Source of the DNA: Bacillota bacterium | GTDB taxonomy: Bacteria; Bacillota; Sulfobacillia; JAJZYS01; JAJYTV01 | Direction: 5' to 3' | Assembly: GCA_021793645.1 (NCBI GenBank) | Contig: JAJYSJ010000007.1 | Location: forward strand, 62,001 to 126,000 | Length of the DNA stretch: 64,000 nucleotides | Shown here: one piece after another, positions 25,704-36,034 of the stretch | How positions within the stretch are numbered: position 1 is the stretch's first letter | Layout of the letters: each line of letters begins with the position of its first letter | Program-made: the position numbers and the translations under genes | Notes under the pieces: model-generated | Databases searched by the model: none | The model's input: only the letters and a program-made list of their open reading frames with translations | Told to the model about the DNA's origin: nothing

Positions 25704-27055
25704 CGGCAGCGGAGATCGTCCTGGAACTGAACCGCTTCGTGATCGGGCAGGAGGAAGCCAAACGCAAGGTTGCGATCGCGCTGCGCAACCGAGAGCGCCG
25801 CGAGCGGCTGCAGCCAGGACTGCGGGAAGAGGTCACGCCGAAGAATATCCTGATGATCGGCCCAACCGGCGTGGGCAAGACGGAGATCGCCCGCAGGCTG
25901 GCTCGCCTCGTTGGAGCACCCTTCACGAAAGTGGAAGTCACGCGCTTTACGGAAGTCGGCTACGTCGGGCGAGACGTCGAGTCGATCATCCGGGACTTGG
26001 CGGAGGTGGCGGTGCGCCTCGTGCGTGAGGAGATGCGGCGCCAGATCGAGCCCGACGCGAACGTGCAGGCCGAGGACCGGTTGGTCGAACTGATGCTGGG
26101 GGAGACTCAAGAGCCTTCCAACCCCTTTGCGTCAATCTTCGGCTTTGGCCAAAACCAGCAGCCGAAGGCAGAGCGCATGTCCGAGAGCGAACGCCAGGAC
26201 AAGCGGCGCGACCTGCGCGACCGCTTGCGCCGCGGCGAACTCGAGGACGAGATCATCGAGGTCGAGGTGGAGGAGCAGGGGAGCTCGGGCATGCCGTTTC
26301 TCGGCGACGGCCAGAATCAGATGCAGGAGATGCTGCAGCAGATGATGCCGAAGCGCACGCGCCGGCGGCGTCTGACGGTCCGCGAGGCACGGCCGATCGT
26401 CCGCCTGCAGGAGGCGGACCGCCTGATCGACCAGGACAAGGTCGCACAGGAGGCGGTGCGGCGGACCGAGCAGTCGGGCATCGTTTTCCTCGATGAGATC
26501 GACAAGGTGGCGGCGCACGGCGCCCAGGGCCCGGACGTCTCGCGCGAGGGCGTGCAGCGCGACCTCCTGCCGATCGTCGAGGGCACGACGGTCTCAACGA
26601 AGTACGGCCCCGTGCGCACGGAGCACATCCTCTTCATCGCTGCCGGTGCCTTTCATATCGCGAGTCCGCAGGACCTCATCCCCGAACTTCAGGGACGCTT
26701 CCCCATCCGCGTGGAACTGCGCTCGCTGGGTGTCGAGGACCTGCGGCGCATTCTCGTCGAGCCGGAGCACGCGCTCGTGCGCCAGTACGAGGCGCTGCTC
26801 GAGACCGACGGCGTTGCGCTCGAGGTCTCGGATGATGCCGTGCTGGCGATCGCGGAGTTCGCGCATCGGCTCAACGAGGAGACGGAGGACATCGGTGCAC
26901 GGCGCCTGCACACTCTCCTCGAGCGCTGCCTCGAGGACGCGCTCTACAGGGCACCGGATCCTGCCTTCAGCGCGCTCAAGGTGGATCGCGCCTATGTGGA
27001 GCGACAACTCGGAGAAGTCGCCGCGAACCCCGAACTCTCGCGCTATATCCTGTAG
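25700..27055 (+). CDS. hslU: HslU/ClpY unfoldase ATPase subunit
   Basis: A 451-aa AAA+ protein with [20 protein letters not shown] at the start, Walker [18 protein letters not shown], Walker [12 protein letters not shown] and sensor-2 region [13 protein letters not shown] charged, Gln-rich I domain lies between residues about 130 and 230. It unfolds substrates into HslV. The gene overlaps hslV by 4 bp. The codY gene that follows clpY in Bacillus is not present. Confidence 0.97.
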   Translation: MTAAEIVLELNRFVIGQEEAKRKVAIALRNRERRERLQPGLREEVTPKNILMIGPTGVGKTEIARRLARLVGAPFTKVEVTRFTEVGYVGRDVESIIRDLAEVAVRLVREEMRRQIEPDANVQAEDRLVELMLGETQEPSNPFASIFGFGQNQQPKAERMSESERQDKRRDLRDRLRRGELEDEIIEVEVEEQGSSGMPFLGDGQNQMQEMLQQMMPKRTRRRRLTVREARPIVRLQEADRLIDQDKVAQEAVRRTEQSGIVFLDEIDKVAAHGAQGPDVSREGVQRDLLPIVEGTTVSTKYGPVRTEHILFIAAGAFHIASPQDLIPELQGRFPIRVELRSLGVEDLRRILVEPEHALVRQYEALLETDGVALEVSDDAVLAIAEFAHRLNEETEDIGARRLHTLLERCLEDALYRAPDPAFSALKVDRAYVERQLGEVAANPELSRYIL

Positions 27056-27084
27056 GACGCGCACTGGCGCGAACTGATCGACGG

Positions 27085-27121
27085 GGCCGCAGCCCTTGCG
27101 GCAGCGGCTCTCTGGCTTTTT
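27085..27121 (+). terminator. Possible terminator after hslU
   Basis: A GC-rich region able to form GCCGC/GCGGC stems ends in CTTTTTG (27116-27122), about 30 bp after the hslU stop. The exact stem is ambiguous. A further perfect hairpin (GCGCCG/CGGCGC) follows at 27122-27135 without a T-tract. The rest of the stretch up to the rpsB promoter (27136-27279) shows no gene that I can support. Confidence 0.4.
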
Positions 27122-27279
27122 GCGCCGTTCGGCGCGGGCCCCTCGCGGCGCGAAGCGCGACGGTCGAGGGCGTCTGCATGACGACCGGTCGCACAGCGGT
27201 GTTCGGCGTGGACATGCGGGGGATGCGCCCCCTGGCCTCAAGTTAGGCTGGGGCGTTGAGCGGCCGAAACCGTGTCCGA

Positions 27280-27308
27280 TTGAGACCTCTATTGCCTCGT
27301 GGTATACT
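27280..27308 (+). promoter_or_regulatory. Promoter of rpsB-tsf
   Basis: TTGAGA (27280-27285), 17 nt, TATACT (27303-27308). Predicted transcription start is near 27315, giving a leader of about 105 nt before rpsB. Confidence 0.8.
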
Positions 27309-27314
27309 GCTGGA

Positions 27315-27418
27315 GGCAATTTCGCACGCATGGGGATGCGTTGGGCGGTGGCCCGGCAAGTCCGGGTTTCCCGGCGTAGAGGAGCTATGCGGCGGCAAAA
27401 CCGATGAGGAGGAATCCC
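27315..27418 (+). promoter_or_regulatory. Structured rpsB leader, candidate autoregulatory RNA
   Basis: Three consecutive stem-loops can be drawn: ACGCAT/ATGCGT with a GGGG loop (27326-27341), CCCGG/CCGGG with CAAGT (27352-27366), and GCGTAG/CTATGC (27374-27390), followed by the GAGGAGG site. Leaders of rpsB are feedback targets of S2 in other bacteria; I cannot match this one to a known family. Confidence 0.45.
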
Positions 27419-28117
27419 GTGTCGTACATTTCGATGAAGCAGCTCCTGGAGGCTGGCGTCCACTTCGGACACCAGACGCGGCGTTGGAACCCGAAGATGC
27501 GACCCTACATCTTCACCGAGCGCAATGGCATCTATATCATCGACCTGCAGAAGACGGTCAAGAAGGTCGATGAGGCCTACCAGTTCATCCGTCAGGTGGC
27601 GGGCGACAACGGGCGGATCCTGTTTGTCGGCACGAAGAAGCAGGCCCAGGAGTCGGTTGCAGAAGAAGCGCTGCGATGCGGCGAATTCTTCGTCAACCAG
27701 CGCTGGCTCGGCGGCACCATGACCAACTTCGGCACAATTCGCAAGCGTCTGCAGCGCCTCTCAGAACTCGAGGAAATGGAGACCGACGGGCGCTTCCAGG
27801 AGCTCACGAAGAAGGAAGTCAGCGGGCTCTTGCACGAGAAGGAGAAGCTTGAAAAGTTCCTTGGCGGGATCAAGGGCATGAAGAATCTGCCGGCGGCCCT
27901 CTTTGTGATCGATCCGCGCAAGGAGCGGATTGCCGTCACCGAGGCGAACGCCTTGGGCATCCCGGTCGTCGCGATCGTGGATACGAACTGTGATCCTGAC
28001 GAGATCAACTATGTCATCCCCGGCAACGACGACGCGATCCGCGCCGTCAAGCTGCTCACAGCGCGCATGGCCGATGCGGTGCTCGAGGGCAAGCAGGGCG
28101 TGCAGCTCGCAGAGTAG
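27419..28117 (+). CDS. rpsB: 30S ribosomal protein S2
   Basis: A 232-aa S2 beginning [20 protein letters not shown], then [29 protein letters not shown] and [13 protein letters not shown] chose GTG 27419, six nt after GAGGAGG, because the family N-terminus starts there; the ATG at 27404 lies in the ribosome-binding site. First gene of the rpsB-tsf-pyrH-frr operon. Confidence 0.97.
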   Translation: MSYISMKQLLEAGVHFGHQTRRWNPKMRPYIFTERNGIYIIDLQKTVKKVDEAYQFIRQVAGDNGRILFVGTKKQAQESVAEEALRCGEFFVNQRWLGGTMTNFGTIRKRLQRLSELEEMETDGRFQELTKKEVSGLLHEKEKLEKFLGGIKGMKNLPAALFVIDPRKERIAVTEANALGIPVVAIVDTNCDPDEINYVIPGNDDAIRAVKLLTARMADAVLEGKQGVQLAE

Positions 28118-28128
28118 ACGCATCGTTC

Positions 28129-28156
28129 GCGCCCCCGGTGTCTAAGCCGGGGGCGC
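28129..28156 (+). terminator. Hairpin between rpsB and tsf
   Basis: GCGCCCCCGG and CCGGGGGCGC form a perfect 10-bp stem with an 8-nt loop. It is followed by CTTCG, not a T-run, so it is probably a partial terminator or mRNA stabiliser that lets S2 be made in excess of EF-Ts. Confidence 0.55.
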
Positions 28157-28184
28157 CTTCGCACGAATACGGGAGGGAAGCGGT

Positions 28185-29532
<1,348 letters not shown>

Positions 29533-29533
29533 G

Positions 29534-30088
29534 ATGCACGACCTGCTAAGTCAAGCGCAGGACAAGATGCAGAAGTCGGTTGCGGTGCTGCACGAAGAGC
29601 TGCAGACCTTGCGAGCCGGCCGCGCCACGCCGGCGCTCGTCGAGAAGCTGCCGGTGGAGTACTATGGCACCCCGACGCCCCTGCAACAGGTCGCGCAGAT
29701 CTCGGCTCCCGAGCCGCGCCTGCTGGTGATCCAGCCATGGGACAAGCAGCTGCTGCCGCTGATCGAGAAGGCGATCCTGAAGAGTGAACTCGGGCTCTCT
29801 CCCGCATCCGACGGGAACCTCATCCGCCTGCAGATTCCGCAGCTGACGGAGGAGCGCCGCAAGGAACTGGTGCGCGTTCTGCACAAGAAGGCGGAGGACG
29901 AGAAGGTCGCGGTGCGCAACGTCCGCCGCGACGCGCTGGAGCACCTCAAGGCGGAGCAGAAGCAGGCAAAGATTTCGGAAGACGAGCTGCGGCGGCTGCA
30001 GGATGAACTGCAGAAGCTCACAGACCACGCGATTGGCGAGATCGAGCAGGCGACGGCGGCCAAGGAGAAGGAGATCCTTTCAGTTTGA
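29534..30088 (+). CDS. frr: Ribosome recycling factor
   Basis: A 184-aa RRF: MQKSVAVLHEELQTLRAGRA, YYGTPTPLQQVAQISAPEPR, LIRLQIPQLTEERRKELV and AVRNVRRDALE are the family blocks. With EF-G it splits post-termination ribosomes. Normal length. The stop overlaps the TTG start of a small gene. Confidence 0.97.
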   Translation: MHDLLSQAQDKMQKSVAVLHEELQTLRAGRATPALVEKLPVEYYGTPTPLQQVAQISAPEPRLLVIQPWDKQLLPLIEKAILKSELGLSPASDGNLIRLQIPQLTEERRKELVRVLHKKAEDEKVAVRNVRRDALEHLKAEQKQAKISEDELRRLQDELQKLTDHAIGEIEQATAAKEKEILSV

Positions 30089-30288
30089 GGTCTCCGCTGG
30101 TCGGCTGTACTCTGGAGGAGGCGGAGGCGGTCTGCCGCAGGGATGGCTTCACGCTTTTGATAACGACGACGAGACCGCCGCGGGCCTTCGCCGGAGATGA
30201 ACTGCGCGTCGTCCGCGTGCGGCAGAAGGAGAAGGTGATGGAGGTCCTGGTGGCATCTTTTCAGGCTGCGCAGGATCCCCAGCCATGA
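30085..30288 (+). CDS. Small PASTA-like protein of unknown function
   Basis: A 67-aa ORF tightly packed between frr (4-bp overlap) and uppS (4-bp overlap), which argues that it is translated. The sequence VGCTLEEAEAVCRRDGFTLL with a later RVVRVRQKEKVMEVLV strand looks like a single PASTA-type fold, but the match is weak. No signal peptide or membrane segment. The start is TTG 30085. It could relate to the isoprenoid/cell-wall genes downstream, but that is only position. Confidence 0.6.
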   Translation: MRSPLVGCTLEEAEAVCRRDGFTLLITTTRPPRAFAGDELRVVRVRQKEKVMEVLVASFQAAQDPQP

Positions 30289-30977
30289 CGTACGGCGCGC
30301 GCCATGTGGCGATCATCATGGATGGCAACGGCCGCTGGGCGGCTTCCCGCGGGCAACCTCGCCCGTACGGACACCGTGCCGGCGTCGAGGCATTGCGCCG
30401 CATCGTTCGGGCTGCGCCGGGTCTCGGCATCGAGTACCTTTCCGTCTACGCCTTCTCAACAGAAAACTGGAAGCGCCCGCCGGAAGAGGTCGAGGTGCTG
30501 ATGGATCTTTTGGTCGAGTATCTGCGCGGCGAGGTCGATGAACTCGACCGCGAGCAGGTGAAGATCGTCTTTTTGGGCGACGACCGCGCCATGCCCGCGC
30601 GCTGCCGACGGGAGATGGTGAAGGCGAAGGAGCGCACGGCGCGCAACCCCGGCCTTGTTCTTGCGATCGCGGTGAACTACGGGGGGCGCGACGAGATTGT
30701 GCGGGCCGTGCGCAGGGCCATGGAAGACCCGAAGAAGGCCGCAGAACTAGACGAGGAGACGTTCGGAGACCTTCTGGACACGGCCGGTATGCCGGACCCG
30801 GACCTGGTCATTCGCCCGAGCGGCGAACTGCGGCTTTCGAACTTCCTCCTTTGGCAGAGCGCGTACGCGGAGATCTACGCTACGCCGGTCTACTGGCCGG
30901 ACTTCGACGAAGCGGAGCTGCGCCGGGCGCTCGAGCACTTCGGTCAGCGCGACCGCCGCTATGGTGGGCACGCATGA
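30285..30977 (+). CDS. uppS: Undecaprenyl diphosphate synthase
   Basis: A 230-aa cis-prenyltransferase with HVAIIMDGNGRWAASRG (catalytic Asp), GHRAGVEALRRIV, YAFSTENWKRP, AVNYGGRDEI and RPSGELRLSNFLLWQSAYAE. It makes the C55 lipid carrier for peptidoglycan. ATG 30285; ATGA overlap with cdsA. Confidence 0.97.
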   Translation: MTYGARHVAIIMDGNGRWAASRGQPRPYGHRAGVEALRRIVRAAPGLGIEYLSVYAFSTENWKRPPEEVEVLMDLLVEYLRGEVDELDREQVKIVFLGDDRAMPARCRREMVKAKERTARNPGLVLAIAVNYGGRDEIVRAVRRAMEDPKKAAELDEETFGDLLDTAGMPDPDLVIRPSGELRLSNFLLWQSAYAEIYATPVYWPDFDEAELRRALEHFGQRDRRYGGHA

Positions 30978-31750
30978 AACGCAGTGTGCTGCTCATGCGC
31001 ACGGCGAGTATGGTCATCGCCATGCCGCTTGTGCTGGCGCTCGTCTACCTGGGCGGGTACTACCTGCTTGTGGGACTGGTCGGATTCTATCTGCTCGGAG
31101 CGCACGAATGGAGCCGCATGTGCGCGGAAGGCGGCTCCATTCCGGTCAGTTGGCTGAACTTTTTCGGAGGCCTGCCGATCCTCTGGGTGGCGTTCACCGG
31201 GCACATGTGGCTGATGTGGCCTGCGATGGCGCTGCTCTTGGCGGTGAACCTCATCGTTCCCCCGCTGATCGGTCTCTCTGGCGGCACAGTGGGGATGGAC
31301 CTCTTTGGGCAGGTCTACATCGCGCTGCCGCTTGCGTACCTCTTCCTTTTACGCGCGCATGGCTTCGTACCGACGGCCGCAGCGCTCATCCTTGTGTGGG
31401 CGACCGACATCGGAGCATACCTCGTCGGCTCGCAGTTCGGGCGCCACAAGCTGTCGCCGCGGCTCTCGCCAGGGAAGTCCTGGGAGGGGACCGGAGGCGG
31501 GATCCTGCTCGCCATCATCGCCGGGGCAACGCTATTGCCCAGCCTGCTGGGCCGAAGCGTCGGCTTCGGCATCCTGGTGGGCCTCGTGACGGGCCTGCTG
31601 GCGGTGCTCGGGGACCTAGGTGAGTCAGCGATCAAACGCTGGGCCAACACGAAGGACTCGGGGAATTTCATGCCTGGGCACGGAGGCCTTTTGGACCGCA
31701 TCGATTCCCTTCTTTTCGCGCTGCCGCTTCTATACTATCTCCTGAGATAG
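30974..31750 (+). CDS. cdsA: Phosphatidate cytidylyltransferase
   Basis: A 258-aa integral membrane enzyme with about seven hydrophobic segments and the C-terminal signature GDLGESAIKRWANTKDSGNF followed by PGHGGLLDRIDSL. It makes CDP-diacylglycerol for phospholipid synthesis. I chose ATG 30974, overlapping uppS by 4 bp; the ORF-track extension to 30851 is uppS in another frame. Confidence 0.96.
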   Translation: MKRSVLLMRTASMVIAMPLVLALVYLGGYYLLVGLVGFYLLGAHEWSRMCAEGGSIPVSWLNFFGGLPILWVAFTGHMWLMWPAMALLLAVNLIVPPLIGLSGGTVGMDLFGQVYIALPLAYLFLLRAHGFVPTAAALILVWATDIGAYLVGSQFGRHKLSPRLSPGKSWEGTGGGILLAIIAGATLLPSLLGRSVGFGILVGLVTGLLAVLGDLGESAIKRWANTKDSGNFMPGHGGLLDRIDSLLFALPLLYYLLR

Positions 31751-31764
31751 CCTGGAAGCGGGGG

Positions 31765-32736
31765 GTGCCTGTGCCGCAGGCGCGGGGTCTCCTCGTCCTG
31801 GTGGTTGGATATCTCGCGGCGCGCTTCATCCTGCCGAATCTCTACCCCGTTGTGCTGGCGCTGGCGCTGGCGCTCTCTGTCGAGCCGATCGTCGCCCGCC
31901 TTAACCTTCGCGGGATACCCAGACCAGTTGCAGCTGTCCTGGCGCTTGGCGGTTTGGGCACGGCCCTCTTCATTGCGCTGGGACTTGTCGTGCGCGCGGC
32001 GCTTCAGGAAGCGGTGCGCATGGCAATTGTCCTTCCGGCTGCAGCTCGCCTGATCTCGCAGCGGCTGAAGGAAATCTGGCCAGAGCACCTCTTGGGTCCG
32101 GCGCCGTCGATGCCGGTCCACCTTTTCAGCCAACTCACGACAGGGGCGGGCCGCATGGCCCTGCAACTGCCTGATACCGCCCTCGCAACCGTCGTGGCGG
32201 CGGTTGGCGCCTACCTCATCGCGCGCGAACTGCCCACTCTGCGCCGTCGCCTGCGGGGGGAACTGCCGGCGCTGCTGCCGCAAGGGTCCCTGCGGATCGG
32301 CCGCGTTGCCTTCTTTGCCACAGTGCGCTACCTCAAGGCGCAGATCCTGCTGGCCTCGGTCACGACCCTCGTGACCGGCATCGGCCTTCTCCTGGTCGGC
32401 GCACCGTACGCCCTTCTCGCCGCGGTGGCTGTGGGGGTGCTCGACATCGCGCCGGCGCTCGGCCCCACGACAGTTCTGGGTCCGTGGGCGGCGGGCGCAG
32501 CGCTGCTCGGCCAATACGGACTCGCGCTGCGTCTTACCTTGGTGCTCATGGTCGCCGCCACCGTGCGCCCAACACTCGAACCGCGGCTTGTTGGAGGACA
32601 GATGGGCTTGCACCCGCTCGCCGCGCTTGTCACCATGTACCTTGGAGTGCATCTCTTTGGCGCCGTCGGCTTGGCCGTCGGTCCCGTACTCGCCGCCACG
32701 GCATGGGCGGCCTATCTTGGGGAGGCCCAGCCATGA
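31765..32736 (+). CDS. AI-2E-family (PerM/YtvI-like) membrane protein
   Basis: A 323-aa protein with paired N-terminal membrane segments (LLVLVVGYLAARFILPNL, VVLALALALSV), a soluble middle, and several C-terminal segments including VGVLDIAPALGPTTVLGPWA, the conserved Pro/Gly-rich segment of the family. Members are exporters or sodium-proton antiporters; the substrate cannot be told. GTG 31765 or 31771 (after GCGGGGGG) is the start. It is inserted between cdsA and dxr, which are adjacent in Bacillus; it overlaps dxr by 4 bp, so it is co-translated. Confidence 0.8.
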   Translation: MPVPQARGLLVLVVGYLAARFILPNLYPVVLALALALSVEPIVARLNLRGIPRPVAAVLALGGLGTALFIALGLVVRAALQEAVRMAIVLPAAARLISQRLKEIWPEHLLGPAPSMPVHLFSQLTTGAGRMALQLPDTALATVVAAVGAYLIARELPTLRRRLRGELPALLPQGSLRIGRVAFFATVRYLKAQILLASVTTLVTGIGLLLVGAPYALLAAVAVGVLDIAPALGPTTVLGPWAAGAALLGQYGLALRLTLVLMVAATVRPTLEPRLVGGQMGLHPLAALVTMYLGVHLFGAVGLAVGPVLAATAWAAYLGEAQP

Positions 32737-33857
32737 ACCTCGCAGTGCTTGGAGCAACCGGATCGGTCGGCAGCCAGACGCTCTCCGTGGCTCGCAGGCG
32801 CGGCCATCGCGTCGTGGCGCTCGCGGCCCGCCGCGCGAGCCCGGAATTCTGGCGGCTCGTGGAGGAGTTCCGCCCGGAGGCGTATACCTTCGACGAGGGG
32901 AGCGGCGAAGCAGCCTTCGGGCGCCGCATCGCAGGGCCGAACGCGCTGACGGAGCTAGCGCTCTGGCCAGCCGTCGACACGGTGGTGCTGGCAGTCACCG
33001 GCTTCGCCGGCCTGGCGCCGATGCTTGCGGCTGTGCAGGCTGGGCGGCGCGTCGCGGCTGCGACGAAGGAAGCGATCATCGCCGGTGGCGATCTTCTGCG
33101 AGGCGCGGTAGCGGACGGCCTCTTGCTGCCGGTCGACTCGGAGCATGCAGCAGCCTACCAGCTCCTGCGGGGCCGCCCGCCGGAGACCGTCCGCCGCCTG
33201 ATCATCACGACGTCGGGCGGCGCTCTGCGCGATTGGCCGATCGAGCGGCTTGCCGAAGCTGCACCGGAGGACGCTCTGCGCCATCCGAACTGGAACATGG
33301 GCAACCTGATCACGATCGACTCCGCCACCTTGATCAACAAGGGGATCGAACTGATCGAGGCTCACGTCCTCTTCGGACTCCCGTTCGCGCAGCTCGATGT
33401 CTGGATCCACCCGACCCAGATCGTCCACGCACTCTGTGAGACGGTTGACGGCGCGCTCTACGCATCGCTCGCGCGCCCTGACATGCAGCTTCCGATCGAG
33501 CAGGCCCTCGCGCACCCCAATGTCCCGGAGGGCGCCTTGCGGCCCTTGGAACCGGAGGACATGGCCGAATTGCGCTTTGCGCGGCCTGATCCACGCCGCT
33601 ATCCTTCCTTGCGGCTGTGCCGAGACGCGGGTACAATAGGCGGCACGATGCCGGCGGTGCTCACGGCAGCGGATCAGGTGGCCGTTCGGGCATTTCTCGC
33701 CGGTGAGATTGGCTTTGCGTCCATTGTGCCGTTGGTCGCATCGGTCTTAGAGAGGCACGAGGTGGTAGAGTCGCCAGACCTTGAGGCGCTGACTGCAGCC
33801 GATCGGTGGGCTCGGCAGACGGCGGAGGGCCTCCTGCGGAGGAGTGAGGTACGGTGA
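32733..33857 (+). CDS. dxr: 1-deoxy-D-xylulose 5-phosphate reductoisomerase
   Basis: A 374-aa DXR with NADPH-binding LAVLGATGSVGSQTLSVA, AATKEAIIAGG, the metal/substrate site PVDSEHAAAYQLL, TTSGGALRDWP, HPNWNMGNLITIDSATLINKG and HPTQIVHALCE. It catalyses the first committed step of the MEP isoprenoid pathway. ispG of the same pathway is two genes downstream, and uppS uses the product. ATG 32733 overlaps the previous gene by 4 bp. Confidence 0.97.
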   Translation: MNLAVLGATGSVGSQTLSVARRRGHRVVALAARRASPEFWRLVEEFRPEAYTFDEGSGEAAFGRRIAGPNALTELALWPAVDTVVLAVTGFAGLAPMLAAVQAGRRVAAATKEAIIAGGDLLRGAVADGLLLPVDSEHAAAYQLLRGRPPETVRRLIITTSGGALRDWPIERLAEAAPEDALRHPNWNMGNLITIDSATLINKGIELIEAHVLFGLPFAQLDVWIHPTQIVHALCETVDGALYASLARPDMQLPIEQALAHPNVPEGALRPLEPEDMAELRFARPDPRRYPSLRLCRDAGTIGGTMPAVLTAADQVAVRAFLAGEIGFASIVPLVASVLERHEVVESPDLEALTAADRWARQTAEGLLRRSEVR

Positions 33858-34888
33858 CGGCGCTCCTCTTTGTCCTGTTGCTGGTCGTGCTGGTTGTCAT
33901 CCACGAGTTCGGCCACTTCATTGTTGCGAAGTGGTGGGGTGTTCGGGTCGACGAGTTCTCAGTCGGGTTCGGCCCGCGCCTGTTTGGCTGGAAGCGCCGC
34001 GGAACGGAATATTCCTTCCGCCTGTTGCTGCTGGGAGGCTACGTGCGCCTCTATGGCATGGAGCCCGGCCAGGAGGAGACCCCGGACAGTTTCAACAGTC
34101 GACCGATGATCGGGCGCGTATTGACGATTGCGGCTGGGCCCGTGATGAATTTTCTGCTGGCCATCGCGCTGTTCTGGGTGCTCTTCAGCGCGATCGGGGT
34201 TCCGCAGTACGTGCCAGGACCACCCGGCATCGGCGGACTGGAGCAGGGCATGCCGGCCCAGCGCGCCGGTTTGAGGACAGGGGACAGGCTGATCGCAGCG
34301 AACGGCCATGCACTCAGGTCGTGGAACGGCCTCCTGCACGTTGTTTCCTCCGCAGACGGTCACCCGATCCTCTTCACTGTGCAAAGGGGCAGCAGGCGCT
34401 TTGACGTCAGCCTCACGCCGAAGCCGGACCCGCTAACGCATAACGTGCGTCACATCGGCGTTCTGCCGCTTGTCCAGAACGTGCAAGCCCCCCTCCTCAC
34501 CGGGTTTGTCAAGGGCGTGCAGCAGACATGGAATGGTGCCGGGATGCTCATCTCGGTCATCGCCGGCTCGCTCGCCCATGGCAAGGCACCGCCTGTATCC
34601 GGCATCGTCGGCATTTACGGTGCGGTGCAGCAGGCCGAGTCGGCCGGCATCGCGCAGGTACTCACACTTGCTGCGGTGCTGTCCGTAAACCTGGGTCTGA
34701 TCAACCTCGTGCCGTTCCCGCCGCTCGACGGCGAGCGCCTCGTGATGCTGGCGATCGAATGGATCCGCGGTCGGCGGCTTGACCCGCAGCGCGAAGCCAT
34801 GGTCAACTCGATCGGGCTAATGATCCTACTTGGGCTGGCCGTCGTTTTGGCGTACCATGATATCGTGCGTATGCACGGCACCTTGTAA
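33854..34888 (+). CDS. rseP: RseP/RasP-type site-2 metalloprotease
   Basis: A 344-aa membrane zinc protease: HEFGH in the first membrane segment (VVIHEFGHFIVAKWWGVRVD), one PDZ domain (about residues 130-200) and INLVPFPPLDGERL as the third zinc-ligand region. It cuts transmembrane anti-sigma factors and cleared signal peptides; in Bacillus RasP serves SigW and FtsL turnover. GTG 33854 overlaps dxr (GTGA). Confidence 0.96.
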   Translation: MTALLFVLLLVVLVVIHEFGHFIVAKWWGVRVDEFSVGFGPRLFGWKRRGTEYSFRLLLLGGYVRLYGMEPGQEETPDSFNSRPMIGRVLTIAAGPVMNFLLAIALFWVLFSAIGVPQYVPGPPGIGGLEQGMPAQRAGLRTGDRLIAANGHALRSWNGLLHVVSSADGHPILFTVQRGSRRFDVSLTPKPDPLTHNVRHIGVLPLVQNVQAPLLTGFVKGVQQTWNGAGMLISVIAGSLAHGKAPPVSGIVGIYGAVQQAESAGIAQVLTLAAVLSVNLGLINLVPFPPLDGERLVMLAIEWIRGRRLDPQREAMVNSIGLMILLGLAVVLAYHDIVRMHGTL

Positions 34889-34945
34889 GGGCGCCGCAGA
34901 GGAAGGGAGGCTGAGCCCCGCCGTATCGCGGCGGGTGCACAACCA

Positions 34946-36034
34946 ATGCCGACAAGGCGGGTAACACGAGAGGTTCACGTCGGCGACAAGCTGACGATTG
35001 GCGGGGATCATCCCATCGTCGTACAGACGATGACGAAGACCGACACGCGTGATGTGCCGGCGACACTCGACGAAATTTTCCGACTCGTCCAGGCCGGATG
35101 CGAAATGGTGCGGCTGGCAGTGCTCGACCGACAGGCGGCCGAAGCGCTTGCGGAGATCAAGAAGGCCAGTCCCATCCCCATTGTCGCGGACATCCACTTT
35201 GACTACAGACTTGCGCTGATCGCTCTCAAGTCCGGCGTCGACAAACTGCGCCTGAACCCCGGCAACATCGGAGCGCCCGAGCGGGTGCGTGCGGTGGTGA
35301 CGGAGGCAAAGGGCCGCGGTGTACCGATCCGCATCGGTGTGAACGCGGGTTCTCTGGAAAAGGACCTGATCGAGAAGTACGGTCATCCGACGCCTGAGGC
35401 GATGGTCGAAAGCGGCATGCGCCACCTCGCGATCCTGGACGACCTCAATTTCGACCAAGTCATTGTGTCGCTGAAGGCGCCGGAAGTCGCGTTGACGGTC
35501 GATGCCTACCGCCTCTTTGCCGAGCAGACCGACGTCCCGCTCCACCTCGGTGTGACGGAGTCCGGCACCGTATGGTCCGGTTCGATCCGTTCTTCCGTCG
35601 GTCTCGGCATTCTCCTCAGCGAGGGAATCGGCGACACGATCCGCGTCTCGCTCTCGGGGCCTGCGGAAGAGGAAGTCAAGGTGGCGCGAGAGATTCTGCG
35701 CGCAAGCGACCGGCGCGTCTTCGGCCCCACCGTGTACGCCTGCCCCACCTGTGGGCGCTGCGAGATCGACCTGCAGAAGGTCGCCCTCGAGGTCGAGGAA
35801 CGCGTTTCCGGCTTCACCGTCCCGCTGCGCATCTCGGTGATGGGTTGTGTTGTGAATGGTCCGGGCGAGGCGCGCGAGTCGGATGTGGGGTTGGCCGGCG
35901 GGCGCGGCTTCGGCTTCCTCTACAAGGATGGCAAGATCGCCGGCAAAGTGAGCCAGGAAGAGATGGTCGACCGCCTCGTGGACGAGGTTCGCCGACTGGA
36001 CGAGGAGGCCAAGGCGAGTGCCGAAAGCCGGTAA
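34946..36034 (+). CDS. ispG: 4-hydroxy-3-methylbut-2-enyl diphosphate synthase IspG
   Basis: A 362-aa GcpE: DKLTIGGDHPIVVQTMTKTD, PIVADIHFDYRLAL, LRLNPGNIGAPERV, GVNAGSLEK, and C-terminal iron-sulfur Cys at CPTCGRCEID with SVMGCVVNGPGEARE. It converts MEcPP to HMBPP. ATG 34946. A GC hairpin (CCCGCCG/CGGCGGG, 34918-34936) lies just upstream. The 3' end overlaps proS by 17 bp. Confidence 0.97.
   Translation: MPTRRVTREVHVGDKLTIGGDHPIVVQTMTKTDTRDVPATLDEIFRLVQAGCEMVRLAVLDRQAAEALAEIKKASPIPIVADIHFDYRLALIALKSGVDKLRLNPGNIGAPERVRAVVTEAKGRGVPIRIGVNAGSLEKDLIEKYGHPTPEAMVESGMRHLAILDDLNFDQVIVSLKAPEVALTVDAYRLFAEQTDVPLHLGVTESGTVWSGSIRSSVGLGILLSEGIGDTIRVSLSGPAEEEVKVAREILRASDRRVFGPTVYACPTCGRCEIDLQKVALEVEERVSGFTVPLRISVMGCVVNGPGEARESDVGLAGGRGFGFLYKDGKIAGKVSQEEMVDRLVDEVRRLDEEAKASAESR

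Noticed and set aside
27096-27407. 103-aa ORF before rpsB
   Set aside because: It runs through the promoter and leader of rpsB and has no recognisable protein features.
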